A stretch of 64,000 nucleotides of DNA, from the NCBI RefSeq assembly GCF_039533965.1, contig NZ_BAAAUN010000001.1, positions 3,260,950 through 3,324,949 on the forward strand, read 5' to 3'. This stretch comes from Microbacterium luteolum. GTDB lineage: Bacteria > Actinomycetota > Actinomycetes > Actinomycetales > Microbacteriaceae. This document shows, piece by piece, positions 8,331-16,243 of this stretch. A program made the position numbers and the translations under genes. The notes under the pieces were generated by a model. That model was given only the letters and a program-made list of their open reading frames with translations. It was not told where the DNA came from and searched no databases. How positions within the stretch are numbered: the stretch's first letter is position 1; every line of letters starts with the position of its first letter.

Positions 8331-9362
8331 TCAGCCCATCCGCTCGAGTGCGTCGGCGGTCACCCGGTGCTGCAGGTCCTCGTGCGCGAGGAAGCGGGAG
8401 ATCTCGTCGATCACGATCCGTCCGGCCCGCGCACGCGACTCCGCGGTCGCTCCGGAGACATGACCGGTGAGCAGGGCGTTGGGCAGCGAGCGCCAGCGAT
8501 CGTCGTCCGGGAGCGGTTCGGTCGCGAACACGTCGAGGGCGGCGTCGAGTCGGCCGGAGGCGACTTCCTCGAAGAGAGCGTCCATGTCGACGAGGGACGC
8601 GCGCGCCGTGTTCACGAGCGCCGCGCCGTCCGGCATCGCCGCGAGCTCGCGGCGTCCGATCATCCCCGCAGTCTCCGTTGTGGCGGGGGCGTGGATCGCG
8701 ACGACGTCGCTGGACGACAGGACCTCGTCGAGTCCGCCCGCGCGCGCGGAAAGCGGGTCGCCGGCCGGCAGGTACGGGTCGAAGATCCGCACGTCGGCGC
8801 CGAGCGCCGTGCACATCCTGATGTACTCGCGGCCGGTGCGCGACGCCCCGATCACGGCGATCCGGCATCCGCTGATCTCCCTGGCGCGCGCGATCTCGCG
8901 GGCGGCATCCCACGAGGTGCCGCCGCGCAGGGCGTGGTCCATGCGGTGCACGCGGCGCAGGAGCGAGAGCGTCAGGGTGAGCGACATCTCGGCGACGGCC
9001 GGCGACATCGCGGCCCCGGCCTGGGTGAGGGGGATGCCGGAGGCCCAGAAGTCGTCGCTCACGAGGCCGCGTACGGAAGAGGCCGCGTTCACGACGAGAC
9101 GCAGCCGCGGCATCCGGGCGAGCATGTCGGCGTCGAGTCGGGGGAAGCCCCAGGCGACGACCGCGATCTCGGCGAGAGCGATGGCCTCGGAGCTCCGTGC
9201 GTCTTCCGGCTCGACGATGTCGAGGTCGGCCGCGTGGAGCGAGAGGTCCTCGAGGGCACCTGCGGGGAAGAACGCCGCACGCTCGGCGGCGCCGATGCTC
9301 AACAGCAGGCTCGTCGCACGGCGCTGCGGGTGCGGGTCCGTCCGGACATCATCGTTCGACAT
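8331..9362 (-). CDS. D-isomer-specific 2-hydroxyacid dehydrogenase-like protein
   Basis: This 343-aa protein belongs to the NAD-dependent 2-hydroxyacid dehydrogenase family (2-oxoacid to D-2-hydroxyacid). The cofactor loop is VIGASRTG, a GxSxxG form instead of GxGxxG. The catalytic triad positions are present as NTARASLVD (Arg), DVFATEP (Glu) and LLTGHVSG (His). It closely resembles the dehydrogenase at 20103-21077, sharing the unusual loop and an LVSDDxW segment. I choose ATG 9362 over a TTG 12 nt earlier. It is the first gene of the sulfatase operon and diverges from the ROK regulator. Confidence 0.85.
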   Translation of the reverse strand: MSNDDVRTDPHPQRRATSLLLSIGAAERAAFFPAGALEDLSLHAADLDIVEPEDARSSEAIALAEIAVVAWGFPRLDADMLARMPRLRLVVNAASSVRGLVSDDFWASGIPLTQAGAAMSPAVAEMSLTLTLSLLRRVHRMDHALRGGTSWDAAREIARAREISGCRIAVIGASRTGREYIRMCTALGADVRIFDPYLPAGDPLSARAGGLDEVLSSSDVVAIHAPATTETAGMIGRRELAAMPDGAALVNTARASLVDMDALFEEVASGRLDAALDVFATEPLPDDDRWRSLPNALLTGHVSGATAESRARAGRIVIDEISRFLAHEDLQHRVTADALERMG

Positions 9363-9388
9363 GCCAGGAGTCAATCAGCCGCGATTCG

Positions 9389-9405
9389 TTTTGTCAATGA
9401 CAAAA
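9389..9405. promoter_or_regulatory. perfect 17-bp palindromic operator
   Basis: TTTTGTCAATGACAAAA has 8-bp arms around one central base. It is AT-rich in a roughly 70% GC background and sits in the 84-bp divergent region between the dehydrogenase and ROK genes. On the minus strand it contains a TTGACA -35-like element; on the plus strand a TAGAAT -10-like hexamer follows at 9410-9415. The position suggests control of both directions by the ROK protein. Confidence 0.8.
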
Positions 9406-9446
9406 ATAATAGAATGGGAGCATCGGTTGAGCGATGAGGAGCGGCG

Positions 9447-10619
9447 ATGGTGCACGGGATCATGGACGTCGGGCTGCTGGCGCGCGTGGGGAGCAAGGCT
9501 CTCATCCGCGAGATCAACGAAGCCCTCGTGCTGGATGTGGTCCGCCGCAGCGGCACGACCTCGCGCGCCGAGATCACGAGCGTCACCGGCCTCAGTCCCG
9601 CGACCGTGACCGGGATCACCAGCCAACTCGTCGGCGACGGGCTGCTGATCGAGAGTGAGATGCTGCGGGGGACCGGAGGACGCCCCGCCCGGCTCATCGA
9701 GCTCGGGCGCGATGCGGTGGTCGCGGCGGGCGTCCGCCTTTCGCCCGATGCCGTCGAGGTCGCCCTGGTTGATCTGCGTGGTGACGTCGTCTCGACGCGG
9801 ACGATCCCGTTGACCGCGACCGATCCGGAGTCCGCCGCCGATGCGGTGGTCGCGGTCGTGGATGCCGCCGCGGCCGAGCATCCGGGATCCGCGCTCCGCG
9901 GGATCAGCATCGCGCTGTCCGGAATCGTGGACCGTGCGCGCGGGATCGTCCGCCACAGCGGCGCGCTCGGCTGGCAGGACGTGCCGTTCGCGCGGATCGT
10001 CGCGGATCGCAGCGGCGGGCGCGTGGTGATCGACAGCCTGGTGAACAGCTTCACCGCGGGGCTCGTCCTCCTCGACGCCGATCTCGCGGAGCGCGACGTG
10101 ATCGTCGTCAGCGTAGGGGTGAGCCTCGGGGCGTCGATGCTGGTCCACGGGCGCATCCACCGCGGGTTCGGGGGATCTGCCGGCGGCTTCGCGCACTCCT
10201 CGCTCGGCGATCGTGTCGGCGGTCGGCCCTGTCACTGCGGCGGCTCCGGGTGCCTGGAGACCTGGAGCAGTGTCTGGGGCATGCAGCGCGAATCGGAGCG
10301 GCGCGGGGGCCCGGCCGACCTCGCCGTGGAGGCGGCGCAGGACGTGCTGGCCGAAGGCGGCCGCCAGCTCGGCATCGCGCTCGCCAACGCCGGGAAGATG
10401 TTCGGCCCCGAGCGCATCGTCCTGGTGCTCTCGCCCGAGGTGCGGGTCCACGCCTTCCAGGAGAGCTGCGAACGTGCGCTCGTCGGCGAGTACGTCTACG
10501 GCGACGGCACCGCTCCCGGGCTCGTGACCGTGGCGGCCGACAGTGACGTCTTCGCGCGAGGTGCCGGATACGACATGATCACCGAGCTCTTCACGACGGA
10601 TCGCGCCGACCCTCGCTGA
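9447..10619 (+). CDS. ROK family transcriptional regulator
   Basis: This 390-aa protein has an N-terminal winged helix (VVRRSGTTSRAEITSVTGLS) joined to a ROK sugar-binding/kinase-like domain. The ROK zinc motif is present as CHCGGSGCLE. AGGAG lies 5 nt before the ATG. Such NagC/XylR-like proteins repress sugar operons and release DNA on binding a sugar. It diverges from the sulfatase operon with a perfect palindrome between them, so it is probably the local regulator. The effector is unknown. Confidence 0.9.
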   Translation: MVHGIMDVGLLARVGSKALIREINEALVLDVVRRSGTTSRAEITSVTGLSPATVTGITSQLVGDGLLIESEMLRGTGGRPARLIELGRDAVVAAGVRLSPDAVEVALVDLRGDVVSTRTIPLTATDPESAADAVVAVVDAAAAEHPGSALRGISIALSGIVDRARGIVRHSGALGWQDVPFARIVADRSGGRVVIDSLVNSFTAGLVLLDADLAERDVIVVSVGVSLGASMLVHGRIHRGFGGSAGGFAHSSLGDRVGGRPCHCGGSGCLETWSSVWGMQRESERRGGPADLAVEAAQDVLAEGGRQLGIALANAGKMFGPERIVLVLSPEVRVHAFQESCERALVGEYVYGDGTAPGLVTVAADSDVFARGAGYDMITELFTTDRADPR

Positions 10620-10641
10620 GGCCGACCGGTCGGTGAAGGGC

Positions 10642-11151
10642 CTATCGCAGGCCGTCTTCGCAGTTGCTCCCTGGTCGCGCTTCCGACCACAGCTCGTAGT
10701 CGCGCCCGTTCTCTGTGTCGATGTGCCACGGGGGGAACTCGACATACTCGTCCATCGCGAGGGCCCACGATGCGTCCGCCCGTGTCGACCCGGGGTCGTC
10801 TGCGGGCAACTCATCGTCTGTCGTCCAGTGCTCGGCCGGGTGGTCCTTCGCCCATTCGTAGATGAGCTGACCGGTGTGGGACCAGTCCCGTTCGTTCATG
10901 CTCTCGGCGATGTCGGCGGGCATCGGCAGGCGTTCCGACGTGCGGTAGTCGTACGTGCAGGAGTACGTCTGTCCGTCGTCGGCGACGTAGCTCAGCGAGA
11001 TCGTCACGTTGGTGGTGAGCCACGGCCTCCGGCCGATGACGAACAGGGCCACGATGACGACGATGACGACCAGGGCGATCGCCGTGATCGCGATCAGCCA
11101 TGGGCGGCCACGGCGCCGTCGCGGCGGGGGTGACCAGGATTCGATCGACAT
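10642..11151 (-). CDS. hypothetical membrane-anchored protein
   Basis: I do not recognise this 169-aa protein. It has an Arg/Pro-rich N-terminus (PPPRRRRGRPW), one strong transmembrane helix at about residues 18-40 and a roughly 125-aa hydrophilic, acidic C-terminal part that should be outside the cell. Two cysteines (in YSCTYDY and SNCEDG) could form a disulfide. A TACGCT -10 lies 7 nt before the ATG at 11151, so the mRNA is probably leaderless. It converges on the ROK gene with 22 bp between stops, and lies just downstream of the regulator at 11186 in the same direction, 34 bp apart. Confidence 0.75.
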   Translation of the reverse strand: MSIESWSPPPRRRRGRPWLIAITAIALVVIVVIVALFVIGRRPWLTTNVTISLSYVADDGQTYSCTYDYRTSERLPMPADIAESMNERDWSHTGQLIYEWAKDHPAEHWTTDDELPADDPGSTRADASWALAMDEYVEFPPWHIDTENGRDYELWSEARPGSNCEDGLR

Positions 11152-11158
11152 CAGATCC

Positions 11159-11164
11159 AGCGTA
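11159..11164 (-). promoter_or_regulatory. -10 element, leaderless promoter
   Basis: On the minus strand TACGCT is followed by 7 nt and then the ATG at 11151. This spacing puts the transcription start at or next to the start codon. Confidence 0.5.
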
Positions 11165-11185
11165 GCGAGACCGACGAGGCTCCAT

Positions 11186-12274
11186 TCATGCCGGAGGCGC
11201 CGACGATTCCCTGGCGTGCATCGTGGGGCTCAGCGACACTCGGTGAACCGGGCGCGTGGGATCGGCGATGCGTCGGGCGAGGAGGTCGATCGCCGCCGCG
11301 CCGACGGCGGCACGCGGGGGGCTGACCGCGCTCAGAGCGGGCGTGAACAGTTGCGCAACCTCGTCGTCGTAGGCGACCACCGAGAGGTCTTCCGGCACCG
11401 AGAGCCCGCGGTTCAGCGCGATGTCGATGAACGCCATCGCCTCGGGGTCCGAGTGGATGAGCAGTCCTGTCACGCCGGCGTCGAGGGCTTTGTCGATGGC
11501 CGCGTTGACGGCGGTGGTGAAGCCCGGCCCGTTGCGATCAGGGAAGAGGCTCTTGAAGTGGGCGTCCGGTGCCAGCCCGAGCTCTTCGCAGGCGGTCGCC
11601 CACCCGGTGAGGATCTTGCGGCCGGTGGGAGACTCCCGCGACAGGATGAGGCCGATCCGGCGGTGGCCGAGGCTCGCGAGGTGGCGTGCGGCGAGCACGG
11701 CCCCGAGGGCGTGGTCGGTGGTGACGTTCTCGACCGGTGCGCGGTCGGGCAGCACCACGGCGTCGCGCTCGACGAACACGGTCGGGATTCCGGAGGCGTC
11801 GAGCCACTGCACCACGTCCTGCGCGTGGGTCACATCGGGGTTGGGCGCGACGATGAGACCGCGCACGTCGTCGGCGGCGAGGAGGCGCTCGAGCACGGGA
11901 CGTTCGTCCTGCAGTTCGTACGAGGCACCGCGCAGCACCAGTCGCAGCCCTTGCTTGCGCGCCTCGGCCTCCATGCCGCGCACGACCCCCGGCCAGTAGT
12001 AGGCCAGCGACGGCACCAGCACGCCGATCGCGCCGCCGGTCTGCGACGGCGCTGGTTCGTCCGGGACGGTGGCCTGTGCGGACACTGCTCCGCCGTGCAC
12101 GCGCTCGAGGCGTCCCTCCTCTTCGAGCTGCTGGAGGTCGCGTCGCAGCGTCACCGGGGCTACTCCGAGCTCGTCGGTCAGGCGCGACACCCGCACGATC
12201 CCGTCGCGTTCGAGTGCGGCGAGGATGTGTGCGTGACGCGCGGGCGCCAGCAGTGCATGGTGCTGATCGGTCAT
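11186..12274 (-). CDS. DeoR-type HTH / LacI-type sensor hybrid regulator
   Basis: This 362-aa protein combines a DeoR-like winged helix (ILAALERDGIVRVSRL, then VAPVTLRRDLQQLEEEGR and the family-typical VHGGAV) with a LacI/periplasmic-binding-like sensor domain (AIGVLVPSLAYYWPGVV to the end). Classical DeoR proteins instead carry a sugar-phosphate isomerase-like domain. The start overlaps the heparinase-like gene stop by ATGA, so the two are co-expressed. It probably controls its own operon and the divergent DUF2264/ABC operon through the two TGATCGAAA boxes. The effector is likely an oligosaccharide or its breakdown product. Confidence 0.88.
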   Translation of the reverse strand: MTDQHHALLAPARHAHILAALERDGIVRVSRLTDELGVAPVTLRRDLQQLEEEGRLERVHGGAVSAQATVPDEPAPSQTGGAIGVLVPSLAYYWPGVVRGMEAEARKQGLRLVLRGASYELQDERPVLERLLAADDVRGLIVAPNPDVTHAQDVVQWLDASGIPTVFVERDAVVLPDRAPVENVTTDHALGAVLAARHLASLGHRRIGLILSRESPTGRKILTGWATACEELGLAPDAHFKSLFPDRNGPGFTTAVNAAIDKALDAGVTGLLIHSDPEAMAFIDIALNRGLSVPEDLSVVAYDDEVAQLFTPALSAVSPPRAAVGAAAIDLLARRIADPTRPVHRVSLSPTMHARESSAPPA

Positions 12275-14091
12275 CGGTCGTCCTCGCTGTCACCCGTCGC
12301 CGGGATGGCGTCGTCTCTTTCTACCGTGATCCACGCATCATCGCGCGCGCCCACGTCCAGTTCGATGCGGGTGAGTCGGTCTCCCCACACGTCGCTCAGC
12401 ATCGGGTCGTCGAGGAAGCGAACGGTGAGAGTGGGGTGGATGCCTACCGGCCAGCGGATGACCACCGGCGTCGCGCCGTCGAGCGGTGCGACCCGTACGC
12501 CGCCGTCGACCACGGACACGACGCCGGCGACGATGAGGTTGAGTCGGGTCGCCCCGGTCGACGACGGCGCGCTCGACGACGGCGCGGTGGTCCAGATGTC
12601 CGAGACGCGCACGATCCTCTCGGTCCGGTCGAGGGCGGCCGTGCGTCGCCACGACAACCCGTCGAGTTCGTAGGCGGCGCTCAGGTCGAGTGTCAGAGCA
12701 GAGACGGCATCCTTCACAGATACGGCGACATCGGATGCGGCGGATGCGCGACCCGGCGACTGATCGACTCCGGCAATCGTGGGGGTGTTGTGCCAGGAGC
12801 TCTGCATCGTCCAGATCGAGTAGCGGTCGGGGCCGAACGTGGCCTTCGTGTACGTCGGGCGCCCGGCGTCGATGATGACGGGCACCCCGTCGGACGTGAC
12901 GATGTACGAGCCGACGTCATTGTGATTGTGATGCTCCGCGTTGTGCCCGCCCTTGACGACCAGGCCGAGGCCGTCGGCCGACCCTGCATGTTCGCGCGCG
13001 AGGAGCACCTGCACCGAGGGAAGCCAGACGTCGCGAGGAAGAGGCGGGCGGGCGGGTGCGGCGGCGAGCCAATCGCCGTCCGTCAGCTCCTGGATGAGGC
13101 GCCCGAGCCCGGCGACCTCCGACGGGGGTGTTCCGCGGTGCGAGGCGGCGTGGGCGGCGGCATCCGCATCGCCCACCCGCCGTGCTGCGCGGTGCAAGGC
13201 ATGCCAGGGGAGATGCGCCCGCGGGCGGGCCTGCCCGTCTGCGAGGTTGGCGTACCAGTCGCCGCCGAGATGGCAGCGATGCGGGAACGCGACGGTCTCG
13301 CGCACGGCCACGGTGTCGGGGACGCGTCGCCCCGTGGCGTGCTCGAGCAGGTCGATGGCCTCGAGAGCACGGCAGGCTCCGTTCCACCAATAGGAGTAGC
13401 CCTCGTCGATCGCGCCGTCGGGCGGCAGTGAGACGAGGTAGCGGTCGAGGCCTTCGACGACCAGGTCGATCAGGTGGTCGGGGTCGTCGTGCAGCTGCAC
13501 GGCCGCCGTGAGCACGGCGCCGTGGATCCACGGATTCCAGTTGTGCACGTCGCCGTCCAGGCCCAGCCAGTGCCAGTCGCGGCGTTCGGCGAACGGACGG
13601 AACACGCGCATGTGGGCTTCGTGCCGGATGCGGGAGCGGATGCCGGGTGCGCGGGAGTCCAGCTGGGCACCGAGGACGTGATCGAGCCACGCGAGCTGGC
13701 TGACCACCTCACCCGCGCCGAGGTCGAGGTAGGGGTCTGTGACGGTGGCGAGCACGCTGCCGTGCCTGTCGAGCGTGTCGTCATGGGCGGGCCAGCACCA
13801 CGAGCTCTGCTCGCACAGCAGCTGCAGCCCGTCGACGACCTCGTCGATCCAGCGGTCGTCGAGCGTGACCGCCGCGGCGACGACGGCTCGGCTGAGGCGA
13901 TGCTGTCGCGCGAACGCCGGGTTCTCCCACGCGACGCGGTCGCCGTCGCGGTGCACGCGCGCGGCCTGACTGGCGAGCGGCTGTGGCCAGGATGTGCCGA
14001 GATCGGCGTCTGCCCGAGCGAGCAGATCGGCCGCATCGACGTGCGACCAGGCGGCGCGATCATCGGCGGTCGGCGCGGGGAGCGTGTTCAC
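12271..14091 (-). CDS. heparinase II/III family protein (putative polysaccharide lyase)
   Basis: This 606-aa protein has an N-terminal alpha-helical toroid (about residues 20-340) with HNWNPWIHG at 183-191 and DEGYSYWW at 229-236, and a C-terminal beta-sandwich starting with GGHNAEHHNHND at 381-392, the histidine/asparagine motif of the heparinase II/III lyase fold. Enzymes of this fold cleave uronate-containing glycans by beta-elimination. No signal peptide is visible, so it should act on imported oligosaccharides. The start is a GTG with a TATGCT -10 six nt upstream (leaderless). The substrate class (glycosaminoglycan, alginate, ulvan or other) cannot be read from the sequence. Confidence 0.85.
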   Translation of the reverse strand: MNTLPAPTADDRAAWSHVDAADLLARADADLGTSWPQPLASQAARVHRDGDRVAWENPAFARQHRLSRAVVAAAVTLDDRWIDEVVDGLQLLCEQSSWCWPAHDDTLDRHGSVLATVTDPYLDLGAGEVVSQLAWLDHVLGAQLDSRAPGIRSRIRHEAHMRVFRPFAERRDWHWLGLDGDVHNWNPWIHGAVLTAAVQLHDDPDHLIDLVVEGLDRYLVSLPPDGAIDEGYSYWWNGACRALEAIDLLEHATGRRVPDTVAVRETVAFPHRCHLGGDWYANLADGQARPRAHLPWHALHRAARRVGDADAAAHAASHRGTPPSEVAGLGRLIQELTDGDWLAAAPARPPLPRDVWLPSVQVLLAREHAGSADGLGLVVKGGHNAEHHNHNDVGSYIVTSDGVPVIIDAGRPTYTKATFGPDRYSIWTMQSSWHNTPTIAGVDQSPGRASAASDVAVSVKDAVSALTLDLSAAYELDGLSWRRTAALDRTERIVRVSDIWTTAPSSSAPSSTGATRLNLIVAGVVSVVDGGVRVAPLDGATPVVIRWPVGIHPTLTVRFLDDPMLSDVWGDRLTRIELDVGARDDAWITVERDDAIPATGDSEDDR

Positions 14092-14097
14092 GGACTC

Positions 14098-14103
14098 AGC
14101 ATA
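14098..14103 (-). promoter_or_regulatory. -10 element of the heparinase-like gene
   Basis: TATGCT on the minus strand lies 6 nt before the GTG start, predicting a leaderless transcript. The first TGATCGAAA box starts 2 bp further upstream, within the expected -10/-35 spacer, where a bound repressor would block transcription. Confidence 0.55.
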
Positions 14104-14105
14104 GC

Positions 14106-14123
14106 TGATCGAAAATGATCGAT
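14106..14123. promoter_or_regulatory. DeoR-type operator box 1
   Basis: TGATCGAAAATGATCGAT contains the nonamer TGATCGAAA that recurs at 14147. It lies next to the -10 of the minus-strand heparinase/regulator operon. Confidence 0.6.
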
Positions 14124-14146
14124 CTAGCCCTAGTCAAGTCTTGTCT

Positions 14147-14164
14147 TGATCGAAATGCGATGAT
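14147..14164. promoter_or_regulatory. DeoR-type operator box 2
   Basis: TGATCGAAATGCGATGAT repeats the nonamer of box 1 exactly 41 bp away, about four helical turns, so both would be on the same DNA face. It overlaps a plus-strand -10-like GATAAT (14162-14167), with a -35-like TTGTCT at 14141-14146 (short 15-bp spacer), the likely promoter of the DUF2264 operon. Confidence 0.6.
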
Positions 14165-14238
14165 AATCTCCCAAACGATCGCGAACGAACCACGTCCGCT
14201 CGGGGTCCACCTCTGAGCAGACTTCGAAGGAGAATCCT

Positions 14239-16188
14239 GTGGCATACGAGCGCACCGATGCGGCGACGGCACTGAGCCGGAACGACGCCCAGGGGTCTCG
14301 GCAAACCGAGTGGTCTCGCGACGATCTGCTCGCGTATGCCGACCGGTTGCTGGCCGCAGTCCGTCCGTGGGCGTCCGAGAACGGCGCCCGCATCACCCTT
14401 CCCGGTGTGTCCGGCGGGTACGGCATCGAGGTCGACGGCCTCGAGGGGTTCGTGCGCACCTTCCTGCTCGCCGGGTTCCGCATCGTCGGCGCCCGCGGCG
14501 AAGGCGTCGACGACCTCATCGACTTCTGCTCTCGGGGAATCCGGGCCGGAGTGGATCCGGCAGGCTCCGACCGGTGGGTGCGCCTCGACGAGCACGCACA
14601 GGCCAAAGTCGAGGCGGCATCCATCGCGCTGATCCTCGACATGACCCGACCGTGGATCTGGGATCGCCTCGATGCGCTCACCCGGCAGCGCATGATCGAC
14701 TACCTCGCGCCGGTCGTCGGCGATGACACCTACCCCCGGAACAACTGGCTGTGGTTCCGCGTCGTCGTCCAGACCTTCCTTCGTTCGGTCGGTGGCCCGT
14801 GGTCGCAGGCGGACATCGATCAGGACCTGGCGCTGCACGACTCCTTCGTCCGCGAGGGCGGATGGATCTCCGACGGCGACGACCGCTCCTACGACCACTA
14901 CGTCGGCTGGGCGCTGCACCTGTATCCGGTGCTGTGGTCCCGGATGCAGGGCGCCGACGAGCTCGCCGGCGGCCGGACAGAGGCCGACATCGTCCGCCTT
15001 GACCTCTTCCTGCAGGATGCGATCGCCCTCGTCGGCGCCGACGGCTGCCCCCTGATCCAGGGCCGCAGCCTCGTCTACCGCTTCGCGGCGGCCGCGCCGT
15101 ACTGGGCCGGCGTGATCGCCGAGGTGCCGTCGGTGTCGCCCGGACAGCTGCGCCGCGCAGCATCCGCCATCGTGCGCCACTTCGCCGAGAACGGAGCTCC
15201 CAACGACCAGGGGCTCCTCGATCTCGGGTGGCACGGCGAATGGCGGCGGCTCGCGCAGAACTACTCGGGTACCGGCTCGCCGTACTGGGCATCGAAGGGC
15301 CTGTTGGGCATCGCCCTGCCGGAGGATCACCCCGTGTGGTCCGCGCCGGTCGAGCTCCTGCCCGTCGAGACGGCCGACGTCCTCCGCATCGTGCAGGCCC
15401 CCGCCTGGATCATCTCCGCGACCGCCGACGACGGCATCGTCCGCGTGATCAACCACGGCGCCGACCACGCCCGGCCGGGCGACCTCGTCGGCGACTCTCC
15501 GCTGTACGCCCGCCTCGGGTACTCGACCGCCGCGAGCCCGCTGCTGAACGGCGACGCCTGGGCGGAGCCGCTCGAGCAGTCGGTCGCGCTGCTGCACGCC
15601 GACGGCCGGGCGTCGCATCGCGCGGGCATGCGCGTCTACAGCATCCGTCTGGAGGGGAACGCCGCGATCGCAGGGTCGCAGGCGACCGCGCATTGGATCG
15701 CGCCGGCCACGACCCAGACCCGGCACGGCTCCGGCATCGTCGGTGAGGTCGAGATCGCCGGCTCCGTGACCGTCTGGTCGATCGTGCGCGGAGCGTGGGA
15801 GGTGCGGCTCGTGCGCGTCGATGCGATCGAGGCGGATGCCGTGCCCACGGCCCTGCGCATCGGAGGCTGGGCGCTCGCCGGAGATGCCGCCGACGACACC
15901 GTGTCGGCGAACAGCGCCGCGTCCTCCGTCGGTGGGCGCCGCACCGCCATCGTCGGTCTCACGCCCGGGGGAGTGCCCTCGATCGAGAACAGGCGCGATG
16001 CGAGCCCGCTCGGCGTCTTCGCTTCGGTGCCCGTCATCACCTATCCCGTCGCGGCCGGCGAGTGGATCGCGACCGCGGTGCATCTGTCCGACCGTTCCGC
16101 GGCATCCGCTCCCTCCATCCGGATCGAGGGCGATCTCGTCGCCGTCGATTGGCCGGACTCCACGACCACCGAACACCGGCTCGCCTGA
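14239..16188 (+). CDS. DUF2264 domain protein
   Basis: This 649-aa protein matches DUF2264 in layout: an N-terminal alpha/alpha-barrel-like region with NNWLWFR at 168-174, DRSYDHYVGWALHLYP at 215-230 and a later GCPLIQGRSLVYRFA, followed by a C-terminal beta-rich part. The family occurs in polysaccharide-utilisation loci, and a carbohydrate-active role is presumed without a well-established reaction. The start is GTG 14239 with AAGGAG 6 nt upstream. There is no signal peptide. It leads the block B operon and diverges from the heparinase-like gene, so both may act on the same imported oligosaccharide. Confidence 0.85.
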   Translation: MAYERTDAATALSRNDAQGSRQTEWSRDDLLAYADRLLAAVRPWASENGARITLPGVSGGYGIEVDGLEGFVRTFLLAGFRIVGARGEGVDDLIDFCSRGIRAGVDPAGSDRWVRLDEHAQAKVEAASIALILDMTRPWIWDRLDALTRQRMIDYLAPVVGDDTYPRNNWLWFRVVVQTFLRSVGGPWSQADIDQDLALHDSFVREGGWISDGDDRSYDHYVGWALHLYPVLWSRMQGADELAGGRTEADIVRLDLFLQDAIALVGADGCPLIQGRSLVYRFAAAAPYWAGVIAEVPSVSPGQLRRAASAIVRHFAENGAPNDQGLLDLGWHGEWRRLAQNYSGTGSPYWASKGLLGIALPEDHPVWSAPVELLPVETADVLRIVQAPAWIISATADDGIVRVINHGADHARPGDLVGDSPLYARLGYSTAASPLLNGDAWAEPLEQSVALLHADGRASHRAGMRVYSIRLEGNAAIAGSQATAHWIAPATTQTRHGSGIVGEVEIAGSVTVWSIVRGAWEVRLVRVDAIEADAVPTALRIGGWALAGDAADDTVSANSAASSVGGRRTAIVGLTPGGVPSIENRRDASPLGVFASVPVITYPVAAGEWIATAVHLSDRSAASAPSIRIEGDLVAVDWPDSTTTEHRLA

Positions 16189-16243
16189 GCCGCACACCCC
16201 ACCCGCCCCCGGGCACCCGCAATTGCAAAGGAGCAGTATCCCC

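Noticed and set aside
10622..10633. 12-bp palindrome CCGACCGGTCGG between the convergent ROK and membrane-protein genes
   Set aside because: It allows only a 4-bp stem once a loop is formed and has no T-run, too weak to call a terminator.
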